Both the position numbers and the translations under genes were made by a program. Below the pieces are notes generated by a model, which ran no database searches, was not told where the DNA came from, and worked only from the letters and a program-made list of their open reading frames with translations. Shown piece by piece: positions 1 through 6,446 of a stretch of 13,069 nucleotides of DNA. The stretch's first letter is position 1; each line of letters opens with the position of its first letter. The stretch is taken from contig JAFYIF010000144.1 of NCBI GenBank assembly GCA_017538775.1, positions 1 to 13,069 on the forward strand, given 5' to 3'. This DNA comes from Oscillospiraceae bacterium (GTDB taxonomy: Bacteria > Bacillota > Clostridia > Oscillospirales > Oscillospiraceae).

Positions 1-70
1 CCAATCGCAACCGCCGTCTCCACATCCCCCACCAAGCGCCGCTTTTTTCCAAATTCAACAGAATCTCATC

Positions 71-99
71 TTGCTTTTCCCCCCCGAATTTGCTATAAT
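71..99 (+). promoter_or_regulatory. Sigma-A-type promoter of the rnf operon
   Basis: A -35-like TTGCTT (71-76) and a perfect TATAAT (94-99) are separated by exactly 17 bases. A TG one base upstream of the -10 (TGCTATAAT, 91-99) makes it an extended -10. Transcription would start near base 106, leaving a leader of about 29 bases that carries the AGGAGG ribosome site (120-125) of rnfC. The -35 matches TTGACA at only three positions, and the extended -10 may compensate. No operator is recognisable. Confidence 0.8.
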
Positions 100-134
100 T
101 CCTATTTGAAAATCAGATCAGGAGGAACTGCTTT

Positions 135-1502
135 ATGTCCATACGACTCCTGCCCGGTGTACACGCGCCGCACCGGAAGCATACGGCGGATATGGCGCCG
201 GTACGGATGCCCGTGCCCGCCGTGGTGCGGATACCTCTGTCGATGAACATTGGCCGCCCGGCCACGCCCACGGTGAAGCTGATGACGAAGGTCCAGGTGG
301 GCCAGAAGATCGCCGAGGCCGGGGGCCTGCTGGGCGCGCCCATCCACTCCAGCGTCTCCGGCACCCTGAAAAAGATCGAGGACACCACGCTCTTCCACGG
401 CGGCAGCTGCAAGGTGCTGGTGATCGAGACCGACGGGGCGCAGACCCGCTGGGAGGGGCTGACGCCCCCGGAGCTGAGCGACTTCGACAGCTTCATTACC
501 GCCGTGCGGGAAAGCGGCGTGGTGGGCCTGGGCGGGGCCACCTTTCCCACCAGCGTCAAGCTGAACGTGGACCCGGACAAGGTGGAGTACATCTGCATCA
601 ACGGCGCGGAGTGTGAGCCCTACATCACCGCCGACACCCGCACGATGCTGGACGACGGCGAGACGCTCAGCGCGGGCATCGACCTGCTGCGCCGCTTCTA
701 TCCCAAAGCGCAGATTCTGGTGGGCATCGAGGACAACAAGCCCAAGAGCATCGCCCACCTGAAAAAGCTGAACGCGGGCAAGGAGCGCGTGGAGGTTCGC
801 GCCCTCCCGGCCCTGTACCCCCAGGGCGGCGAGAAGGTGCTGATCCACAACCTGACGGGCCGGGTGGTCCCGGCGGGCAAGCTGCCCATCGACATCGGCT
901 GCATCGTCCTGAACACCACCACCCTCAAGACCATCGCCGAGTACGTCCAGACCGGGATGCCCCTGGTGGAGCGCTATGTCACCGTGGACGGCAGCGCCGT
1001 GAAGCACCCGATGAACGTGATCGCCCCCATCGGGGCCTCCATCCGGGACGTGGTGGAATTCACCGGCGGCTTCTCCGAGGAGCCGAAGAAGATCCTGATG
1101 GGCGGCCCGATGATGGGCATCAGCGTCCCCAGCGCCGACGAGTGCGTCGCCAAGGGCACCGGCTCCATCCTCTGCTTCGCGGAAAAGGACGCGGTGCTGC
1201 CGGAGCCGACGCAGTGCATCAAGTGCGGCCGCTGCGTCAACCACTGCCCGCTGCGCCTCAGCCCCGCCGACATCGAGACGGCCTTCCGCCTGAACAAGCC
1301 GGAGGACCTGGAGGCATTGCGGGTGGACCTCTGCATGGAGTGCGGCTGCTGCGCCTACATCTGCCCGGCCCGCCGCCCGCTGGTCCAGGTGAACAAGCTG
1401 GCCAAGCTCGAGCTGAGAAAGTACAGCGACAAAAAGAAGGCCGAGGCCGCGGCCAAGGCGAAAAAGGAAGCAGAAAAGAAGGGGGAAGCGCAACATGGAT
1501 AA
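135..1502 (+). CDS. rnfC: RnfC, NADH-side iron-sulfur flavoprotein subunit of the Rnf complex
   Basis: RnfC is the peripheral subunit of the ferredoxin:NAD+ oxidoreductase (Rnf), where NAD(H) and FMN are thought to bind on the cytoplasmic face. The 455-residue product has the family layout. An N-terminal region with the LPGVHAP and IPLSMNIGRPA signatures is followed by the glycine-rich GLGGATFP segment (131-138) of the NADH/FMN fold. Then come two 4Fe-4S motifs, C361-x2-C364-x2-C367-x3-C371-P and C400-x2-C403-x2-C406-x3-C410-P. A short Lys/Ala/Glu-rich tail (about 430-455) probably forms a charged helix. The start is fixed by AGGAGG (120-125), nine bases upstream. It is the first gene of a complete rnfCDGEAB operon and overlaps rnfD by eight bases. 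Nothing looks truncated. Confidence 0.96.
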   Translation: MSIRLLPGVHAPHRKHTADMAPVRMPVPAVVRIPLSMNIGRPATPTVKLMTKVQVGQKIAEAGGLLGAPIHSSVSGTLKKIEDTTLFHGGSCKVLVIETDGAQTRWEGLTPPELSDFDSFITAVRESGVVGLGGATFPTSVKLNVDPDKVEYICINGAECEPYITADTRTMLDDGETLSAGIDLLRRFYPKAQILVGIEDNKPKSIAHLKKLNAGKERVEVRALPALYPQGGEKVLIHNLTGRVVPAGKLPIDIGCIVLNTTTLKTIAEYVQTGMPLVERYVTVDGSAVKHPMNVIAPIGASIRDVVEFTGGFSEEPKKILMGGPMMGISVPSADECVAKGTGSILCFAEKDAVLPEPTQCIKCGRCVNHCPLRLSPADIETAFRLNKPEDLEALRVDLCMECGCCAYICPARRPLVQVNKLAKLELRKYSDKKKAEAAAKAKKEAEKKGEAQHG

Positions 1503-2424
1503 TCTGATCGTATCCGTCTCCCCGCACATCCGCGCCAAGGACACCACCGCCACCATCATGCGGGACGTGCTGATCGCCCTGCTGCCCGCCGTGGTCGCCA
1601 GCGTCGTCTTTTTCGGCGCCCGGGCGCTGCTGGTGGAGGCCTTCTGCGTGGCGGCCTGCGTGGGGCTGGAATGGCTGTTCCAGTGGGGCATGAAGCGTCC
1701 CATCACCGTGGCCGACTGCTCCGCCGCCGTCACGGGTCTGCTGCTGGCGCTGAATCTGCCGGTGGGCATCCCCCTGTGGATGGCCCTGGTGGGCTGCGCC
1801 GTGGCGATCATCGTCGTGAAGCAGCTCTTCGGCGGCCTGGGCCACAACTTCGCCAACCCCGCCATCACCGGACGCATCGTCATGTTCCTGGCCTTTTCCT
1901 CCGTCATGGCCGCCTGGGTCTCCCCGAACCTGGTGGACGCGGTCAGCTCCGCCACCCCCCTGGCCGGGCTGAAACAGGGCGCCCTGAACGGCTACACCCC
2001 GCTCCAGCTCTTCCTGGGCGCGGTGCCCGGCTGTCTGGGTGAGACCAGCGCCCTGGCCCTGCTGCTGGGCGGCGTCTATCTGCTGGCCCGGCGGGTCATC
2101 ACCTGGCACACGCCCGTCTGCTTCATCGCCACCGTGTTCGTCTGGGCCCTGCTGAAAGGCGGCTTCGACTACGCCCTGGCGGAGATTTTGGCCGGCGGCC
2201 TGTTCCTCGGCGCAATCTTCATGGCGACGGACTACGCCACCACCCCCAGCACATCCTGGGGCCGGGTGATCTTCGGCGTGGGCTGCGGCCTCATCACCTG
2301 CATCATCCGCATGTACGGCAACTATCCGGAGGGCGTCAGCTTCTCCATCCTGCTGATGAACACCCTGACCCCCTACATCAGCCTCTGGACCCGCCGCAAA
2401 CCCCTGGGAGGTGAGACGAAATGA
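1495..2424 (+). CDS. rnfD: RnfD, membrane flavoprotein subunit of the Rnf complex
   Basis: RnfD is an integral membrane subunit related to NqrB. It carries covalently bound FMN and is thought to take part in ion translocation. The 309 residues are dominated by hydrophobic helices. Family landmarks include GLGHNFANPAITGR (113-126) and the ATDYATTP segment (244-251). The stretch D148-A-V-S-S-A-T154 aligns with the Asp-x-x-Ser/Thr-Gly-Ala-Thr flavin-attachment motif, which makes T154 the likely FMN site, although the usual glycine is Ser152 here. The gene starts inside the end of rnfC with a purine-rich ribosome site (GGGGGAA) in front, and its stop overlaps the start of rnfG in an ATGA. Translational coupling is likely. 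Confidence 0.95.
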   Translation: MDNLIVSVSPHIRAKDTTATIMRDVLIALLPAVVASVVFFGARALLVEAFCVAACVGLEWLFQWGMKRPITVADCSAAVTGLLLALNLPVGIPLWMALVGCAVAIIVVKQLFGGLGHNFANPAITGRIVMFLAFSSVMAAWVSPNLVDAVSSATPLAGLKQGALNGYTPLQLFLGAVPGCLGETSALALLLGGVYLLARRVITWHTPVCFIATVFVWALLKGGFDYALAEILAGGLFLGAIFMATDYATTPSTSWGRVIFGVGCGLITCIIRMYGNYPEGVSFSILLMNTLTPYISLWTRRKPLGGETK

Positions 2425-2984
2425 GCAAGACCAGTTCCGTGAAAACCGACTTTGTGCTGCCCATCGCCGTCCTGACCCTCATCTGTCTGGTCTGCGCGGC
2501 CCTGCTGGGCTACTTCAACTCCCTCACGGGCCCCATTATCGCCCAGACTGTGGCGGCGGAGGAAGCCCGGGCACGCCAGGAGGTGCTCCCGGAGGCCGAC
2601 AGCTTCACCGAGCTGGACCTGGATCTGCCGGACACCTTTGAAGACGGCACGAAGAACTATGTCACCCGGGTCTACGCCGCCGACAACGGCGCGGGCTACG
2701 TCTTCATGGTCACCGGCAACGGCTACGGCGGCAAGGGCACCATGAAGCTGGTGGTGAGCCTCAGCCCCGAGGGCGCGGTGCTGAAGACCGTGACCCAGTC
2801 CCATTCGGAGACCGCCGGCATGGGCTCCAAGACCGCCGACGAGCCCTACCGCAGCCAGTGGGAGGGCGTCACCGCCGAGACCATCGACACGGTGGACGCC
2901 GTCAGCGGCGCGACCATCTCCAGTACCCACTATCTCAACTCCATGCGTTCGGTCTTCGAAGCCTTCGCGTGGATCACCCGGTGA
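2421..2984 (+). CDS. rnfG: RnfG, FMN-binding extracytoplasmic subunit of the Rnf complex
   Basis: RnfG is a single-span membrane protein of the FMN-binding family (NqrC-like) whose soluble domain lies outside the membrane and carries covalent FMN. The 187-residue product has one N-terminal membrane helix (about 11-31) and then a soluble domain. Its motif D159-A-V-S-G-A-T165 is a complete flavin-transferase (ApbE) target, with T165 the predicted FMN-ester residue. The preceding SHSETAGMGSK (127-137) is also typical of the family. No apbE is present in the window, so the modifying enzyme must be encoded elsewhere. The start shares ATGA with the rnfD stop, and GGAGGTGA (2407-2414) lies six bases upstream. 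Confidence 0.95.
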   Translation: MSKTSSVKTDFVLPIAVLTLICLVCAALLGYFNSLTGPIIAQTVAAEEARARQEVLPEADSFTELDLDLPDTFEDGTKNYVTRVYAADNGAGYVFMVTGNGYGGKGTMKLVVSLSPEGAVLKTVTQSHSETAGMGSKTADEPYRSQWEGVTAETIDTVDAVSGATISSTHYLNSMRSVFEAFAWITR

Positions 2985-3000
2985 AAGGAGGGGCGGAACA

Positions 3001-3690
3001 ATGGGTAAGCTGCAAACCCTGACCAACGGCATCATCAAGGAGAACCCGGTGCTGGTGCTGGTGCTGGGCACCTGTCCCACGCTGGCCGTCTCCACCCAGG
3101 CCGGCAACGCCTTCGGCATGGGCGTGGCGGCCACGGCGGTGCTGCTGGGCAGCAACATCGTCATCTCGCTGCTGCGCAACGTCATCAGCGAAAAGGTCCG
3201 CATCCCCTGCTACATCGTCACCATCGCCACCTTCGTCACCCTGGTGCAGATGGTCCTGAACGCCTACGCCTACGACATCTACAAGGCCCTGGGCATCTAT
3301 CTGCCCCTGATCGTCGTCAACTGCATCATCCTGGGCCGGGCGGAGGCCTTCGCCAACAAGCATTCCGTGCTGGACTCCACGCTGGACGCCATCGGCATGG
3401 GCCTCGGCTTTACGCTGACCCTGTTCGTCATGGCCTCCATCCGGGAGATCTTCGGCAACGGCACCTGGTACGGCCTGGAGATCCCGGTCCTCAAGGACAA
3501 CCACATCTCCATCCTGACCATGGCCCCCGGCGGTTTCTTCGTCTTCGGCTGCCTGATCGCCGCCGTGAACAAGTGGGGCAAGCACAAGCCGAAAAAGAAG
3601 GACTTCGACAGCGGCTGCGAGGGCTGCCCCATGGCCTCCGCCTGCGGCGGCGACAAGTCCCAGTGTGAGAAAGAGGGGGTGCAGGCATGA
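3001..3690 (+). CDS. rnfE: RnfE, membrane subunit of the Rnf complex, with a Cys-rich tail
   Basis: RnfE is a polytopic membrane protein homologous to RnfA and NqrD. The 229-residue product shows the family pattern of about six helices, with LGTCPTLAVS near the start and VVNCIILGRAEAF in the middle. C25 and C108 are the conserved cysteines expected to help ligate the membrane-embedded Fe-S cluster shared with RnfA. After the last helix a basic linker (HKPKKK, 195-200) leads to a tail with C206-x2-C209-x5-C215-x6-C222, which core RnfE function does not need. The gene is preceded by a strong AAGGAGG site nine bases upstream, 16 bases after rnfG, and its stop overlaps rnfA in an ATGA. Confidence 0.95.
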   Translation: MGKLQTLTNGIIKENPVLVLVLGTCPTLAVSTQAGNAFGMGVAATAVLLGSNIVISLLRNVISEKVRIPCYIVTIATFVTLVQMVLNAYAYDIYKALGIYLPLIVVNCIILGRAEAFANKHSVLDSTLDAIGMGLGFTLTLFVMASIREIFGNGTWYGLEIPVLKDNHISILTMAPGGFFVFGCLIAAVNKWGKHKPKKKDFDSGCEGCPMASACGGDKSQCEKEGVQA

Positions 3691-4304
3691 GCGTCAAAGC
3701 CCTGGCGGCCATCATCCTGACCGCTGTCTTCATCAACAACTATGTGCTCCAGCAGTTCCTGGGCATCTGCCCCTTCCTGGGGGTCAGCAAGAAGTTTGAC
3801 TCCGCCTTCGGCATGAGCCTGGCCGTCATCTTCGTCATGCTGCTGGCCACCGCCGTCACCTATCCCATCCAGTATTACGTCCTGGACCGGAACGACCTGG
3901 GCTATATGCAGACCATCGTCTTCATCCTGGTCATCGCGGCCCTGGTGCAGCTGGTGGAGATCGTGCTGAAAAAGCACGTCCCCGGCCTCCACGCCTCCCT
4001 GGGCGTCTACCTGCCCCTGATCACCACCAACTGCGCGGTGCTGGGCGTCTGCATCGCCAACGTGGACAACTACATGGAGGCCGCCGCCTTCGGCACGGGC
4101 TACGTCAACGCCCTGGCCAACGCCTTCGGTTCCGGCGTGGGCTTCCTGATGGCCATGCTGCTGTTCTCCGGCATCCGCGCCCGCATCGAGGACAACGACG
4201 CGCCCCCGGCCTTCAAGGGGATGCCCATCACCCTGATTTCCGCCGCGATCCTGTCCGTGGCCTTCTTCGGCTTCGCCGGGGTCATTGAGAATATCTTCGG
4301 GTAA
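3687..4304 (+). CDS. rnfA: RnfA, membrane subunit of the Rnf complex
   Basis: RnfA is the partner of RnfE in the membrane core of the complex, homologous to NqrE. The 205-residue protein is almost entirely hydrophobic helices. It carries the signature FINNYVLQQFLGICPFLGVS near the N-terminus and TTNCAVLGV (113-121) in the middle. C28 and C116 are the conserved cysteines expected to bind the intramembrane cluster together with RnfE C25 and C108. Length and motifs are normal for the family. Its ATG lies in the rnfE stop overlap (ATGA), with a GAGGGGG-like ribosome site upstream, so the two core membrane subunits are probably made in a coupled way. Confidence 0.95.
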   Translation: MSVKALAAIILTAVFINNYVLQQFLGICPFLGVSKKFDSAFGMSLAVIFVMLLATAVTYPIQYYVLDRNDLGYMQTIVFILVIAALVQLVEIVLKKHVPGLHASLGVYLPLITTNCAVLGVCIANVDNYMEAAAFGTGYVNALANAFGSGVGFLMAMLLFSGIRARIEDNDAPPAFKGMPITLISAAILSVAFFGFAGVIENIFG

Positions 4305-4319
4305 GGAGGGAGCACGAAC

Positions 4320-5126
4320 ATGAGTCCGATCATCACCGCCATCGCGGTCGTCGCCGGCATCGGCGTGGTCTGCGCCGTGCTGCTCTCCCTGGCCAGCAAG
4401 CTCATGGCCGTCCAGGTGGACGAGCGCATCCCCAAGGTGCGGGAGTGCCTGCCCGGCGCCAACTGCGGCGGCTGCGGCTATCCCGGCTGCGACGGCTACG
4501 CCGCCGCCATCGTGGAGGACGAGACCGTCCCCATCAACCTCTGCGCCCCCGGCGGTCCCGCCGCCGCCGCGGCCATCGGAAAGATCCTGGACCGGGAGGC
4601 CGGGGCCATCGTCCCCCAGAGCGCCTTCGTCCACTGCCGGGGCGACTGCACCGTCACGGGCCGGAAGGACGATTTCCGGGGCGAGAAGACCTGCGCCGCC
4701 GCCAAGCTCCTGTTCTCCGGCGACAAGAAATGCGCCTACGGCTGCCTGGGCTACGGCGACTGCGAGCGCGCCTGTCCCGAGGGCGCCATCCGCGTGGTGG
4801 ACACCCTTGCCCGGGTCGATCCCGCCAAGTGCATCGCCTGCGGCATCTGCGTCCGCACCTGCCCCCAGCACGTCATCTCCATCCGGGCGGAAAGCACCCC
4901 CGTGGTGGTCAAATGCTCCAACCACTACAAGGGCCGCAACGTGGTCATCGAAAAGTGCGCCGCCGGCTGCTACGGCTGCTCGGTCTGCGCCATCAAGTGC
5001 CCCCAGAAGGCCATCACGATGGTGGACGACCTCCCCGTCATCGACCCGGAAAAATGCGTCGGCTGCCAGACCTGCGTCAAGGTCTGCCCGGCCAAATGCA
5101 TCCTGCCGCGCAAGCCGCAGGAGTGA
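4320..5126 (+). CDS. rnfB: RnfB, multi-cluster ferredoxin-like subunit of the Rnf complex
   Basis: RnfB accepts electrons from reduced ferredoxin and passes them into the complex. The 268-residue product has one N-terminal membrane helix (about 4-26). Next comes the Fe-S domain signature LPGANCGGCGYPGC, with C49, C52 and C57 and a fourth ligand probably C75. A clostridial-type central section follows (C106, C110, C125, C138, C142, C148, C152-P). Ferredoxin modules then occur at C171/174/177/181, C213/217/220/223/227 and C246/249/252/256. I count 27 cysteines, so several clusters beyond those of the short proteobacterial RnfB are expected. AAGGAGG directly follows the rnfA stop, 15 bases before the start. 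It is the last gene of the operon and ends just before a strong terminator. Confidence 0.95.
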   Translation: MSPIITAIAVVAGIGVVCAVLLSLASKLMAVQVDERIPKVRECLPGANCGGCGYPGCDGYAAAIVEDETVPINLCAPGGPAAAAAIGKILDREAGAIVPQSAFVHCRGDCTVTGRKDDFRGEKTCAAAKLLFSGDKKCAYGCLGYGDCERACPEGAIRVVDTLARVDPAKCIACGICVRTCPQHVISIRAESTPVVVKCSNHYKGRNVVIEKCAAGCYGCSVCAIKCPQKAITMVDDLPVIDPEKCVGCQTCVKVCPAKCILPRKPQE

Positions 5127-5137
5127 TATGAACCGAA

Positions 5138-5175
5138 AAAAGCGCCTGTCCGGTTTCGTCCGGACAGGCGCTTTT
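5138..5175. terminator. Bidirectional intrinsic terminator between rnfB and asd
   Basis: A perfect 12-base-pair inverted repeat (gcgcctgtccgg at 5142-5153, its complement at 5160-5171) encloses a six-base loop, tttcgt. It is flanked by an A-run on the left (5136-5141) and TTTT on the right (5172-5175), so a strong GC stem followed by a U-tract forms on either strand. The site lies 11 bases after the rnfB stop and 16 bases beyond the asd stop. It can therefore end both convergent units and insulate them from each other. Confidence 0.93.
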
Positions 5176-5191
5176 CACAGATGCAGGAGCA

Positions 5192-6280
5192 TCAGGCCTT
5201 GTGGTCGATATACCCCTTCGCGCAGAGCAGCTCCGCCAGCTCCACGCCGCCGCCGGCGGCGCCCAGCAGGGTGTTGTGGCTCAGGCCGACGAACTTATAG
5301 TCGTACTGGCTGTCCTCGCGCAGACGGCCCAGGGAGACGGCCATGCCGCCCTCCAGGTCCCGGTCGAGGCGGGTCTGGGGCCGGTTGTCCTCGGTGAAGT
5401 AGTTCAAGAACTGCTTCGGGGCGGTGGGCAGGTTCAGCGCGTGGGTCTCCCCGGCGTAATTGTTCCAGCGCTCCAAAATCTGCTCCTTCGTGGGCTTGTT
5501 GGCAAAGCGGACGAAGACGCAGGCCAGGTGGCCGTTGCTGACCGGGACGCGGATGCACTGGGCGGTGAAGCGGGGGGCCTCGGCGGTCTGAATGACGCCG
5601 TCTTCCACGCTGCCCCAGACCTTCAGCGGCTCGCGCTCGCTCTTCTCCTCCTCGCCGCCGATGTAGGGGATCACGTTGTCCACCATCTCCGGCCAGGTCT
5701 CAAAGGTCTTGCCCGCCCCGGAAATGGCCTGATAGGTGCAGACCAGCACGTCCTCGATGCCGAAGTCCCGCAGGGGGGTCAGGGCGGGGACGTAGCTCAT
5801 GATGGAGCAGTTGCTCTTGACCGCGATGAAGCCGCGCTTCGTGCCCAGGCGGCGGCGCTGGTCGTCGATGACCGCGACGTGCTCCGGATTGACCTCCGGG
5901 ATGACCATGGGCACGTCCGGAGTCCAGCGGTTGGCGGAGTTGTTGGAGACTACCGGGCACTCCAGCCGGGCGTAGGCCTCCTCCAGCGCCAGGATCTCGT
6001 CCTTCGGCATATCCACCGCGCAGAAGACGAAGTCCACGGCCCGGGCGACGGCGGCCTTGTCCGCGTCCGCGTCCTGGATGACCATGTCCCGGTACTTCTC
6101 CGGGAAGGGGCGGTCGATGGCCCAGCGCTTCCCGGCGGCCTCGCCGTAGGTCTTGCCCGCGCTGCGGCTGCTGGCGGCAATGGCGCTCAGCTCGAACCAG
6201 GGGTGGTTTTCGATCAGGGAGACGAAGCGCTGGCCCACCATACCGGTGCAGCCGATGACGCCGACTTTGTACTTTTCCAT
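5192..6280 (-). CDS. asd: Aspartate-semialdehyde dehydrogenase, archaeal/fungal-like branch
   Basis: This enzyme reduces aspartyl phosphate to aspartate semialdehyde with NADPH, the branch point to lysine/diaminopimelate, threonine, methionine and isoleucine. The 362 residues contain the Rossmann motif VGVIGCTGMVGQRF (6-19). The catalytic cysteine is C158 in KSNCSIMS, followed by AISGAGKTFETWPEM (185-199). R244 and H251 in the CIRVPVSNGHLACV segment are the expected substrate-binding arginine and catalytic histidine. Overall the motifs resemble the archaeal/fungal subgroup more than the E. coli-type enzyme. An upstream in-frame ATG would add 18 residues. I chose 6280 because AGGAAG stands just upstream and the product then begins with the canonical beta strand. 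The gene is monocistronic between its own promoter and the shared terminator. Confidence 0.95.
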   Translation of the reverse strand: MEKYKVGVIGCTGMVGQRFVSLIENHPWFELSAIAASSRSAGKTYGEAAGKRWAIDRPFPEKYRDMVIQDADADKAAVARAVDFVFCAVDMPKDEILALEEAYARLECPVVSNNSANRWTPDVPMVIPEVNPEHVAVIDDQRRRLGTKRGFIAVKSNCSIMSYVPALTPLRDFGIEDVLVCTYQAISGAGKTFETWPEMVDNVIPYIGGEEEKSEREPLKVWGSVEDGVIQTAEAPRFTAQCIRVPVSNGHLACVFVRFANKPTKEQILERWNNYAGETHALNLPTAPKQFLNYFTEDNRPQTRLDRDLEGGMAVSLGRLREDSQYDYKFVGLSHNTLLGAAGGGVELAELLCAKGYIDHKA

Positions 6281-6399
6281 AATGCTTCCTTTCTGAATGC
6301 CGCCCCGGGGCGAATTGCCGGTTTCCGGTGACATTTCTCTTGCGCCCGGGCCGAATTTCCGATATAATAAGTGAAATGCTTGCGCTGCCGGATGATATT
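6281..6399 (-). promoter_or_regulatory. Predicted 5' leader of asd (about 119 bases), no riboswitch recognised
   Basis: From the promoter at 6406-6434 the asd transcript should start near 6399, leaving a leader of roughly 119 bases. It contains a 12-base palindrome, cgccccggggcg (6301-6312), an 8-base palindrome, gcccgggc (6344-6351), and a small CCGG-AAA-CCGG hairpin (6318-6328). I could not match it to the lysine, SAM or T-box leaders that sometimes precede asd, and I saw no U-run terminator inside it. In GC-rich DNA these palindromes may be incidental. The +-strand promoter for the next gene lies within this leader. Confidence 0.35.
6340..6368 (+). promoter_or_regulatory. Promoter of the SpoIID/LytB-family gene
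   Basis: TTGCGC (6340-6345) and a perfect TATAAT (6363-6368) are separated by 17 bases. The predicted start is near 6375, giving a leader of about 72 bases before the ATG at 6447. The promoter lies inside the asd leader and fires toward the asd promoter, whose -10 begins 38 bases further on. The spacer contains the palindrome gcccgggc. The -35 is weak, but the -10 and spacing are ideal. Confidence 0.7.
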
Positions 6400-6405
6400 T
6401 TACGA

Positions 6406-6434
6406 ATTATAGCACGCCCGATTTGGAGCGTCAA
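6406..6434 (-). promoter_or_regulatory. Sigma-A-type promoter of asd
   Basis: Read on the minus strand, TTGACG (complement of 6429-6434, five of six consensus bases) and a perfect TATAAT (complement of 6406-6411) are separated by 17 bases. The -10 is extended as TGCTATAAT, the same nine bases as in the rnf promoter. This is the strongest promoter match in the window. Its -35 abuts the ribosome site of the plus-strand SpoIID-like gene, so the promoter sits within that gene's leader. Confidence 0.82.
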
Positions 6435-6446
6435 CTGGAGAATGTT

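Noticed and set aside
30..50. Terminator of an upstream gene at the T-run 42-47
   Set aside because: A T6 run follows gcgccgc, but no inverted repeat forms a proper stem in the visible sequence.
1420..1500. Repeat or coiled-coil accessory domain at the end of RnfC
   Set aside because: The Lys/Ala/Glu-rich stretch is short (about 25 residues), and charged tails are common in RnfC. It is not evidence of a new domain.
6281..6334. Longer asd start adding 18 residues
   Set aside because: The added residues do not resemble the family, whereas the internal ATG has AGGAAG at good spacing and yields the canonical N-terminal beta strand.
6281..6399. Lysine, SAM or T-box riboswitch before asd
   Set aside because: No recognisable conserved core, specifier region or terminator/antiterminator pair was found, and the leader is shorter than a typical lysine riboswitch or T-box with its terminator.
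6423..6446. TTG start for the SpoIID/LytB-family protein, eight codons upstream
   Set aside because: It would put acidic residues before the signal peptide, has no ribosome site, and lies within the opposing asd promoter. The ATG at 6447 with CTGGAG is better.
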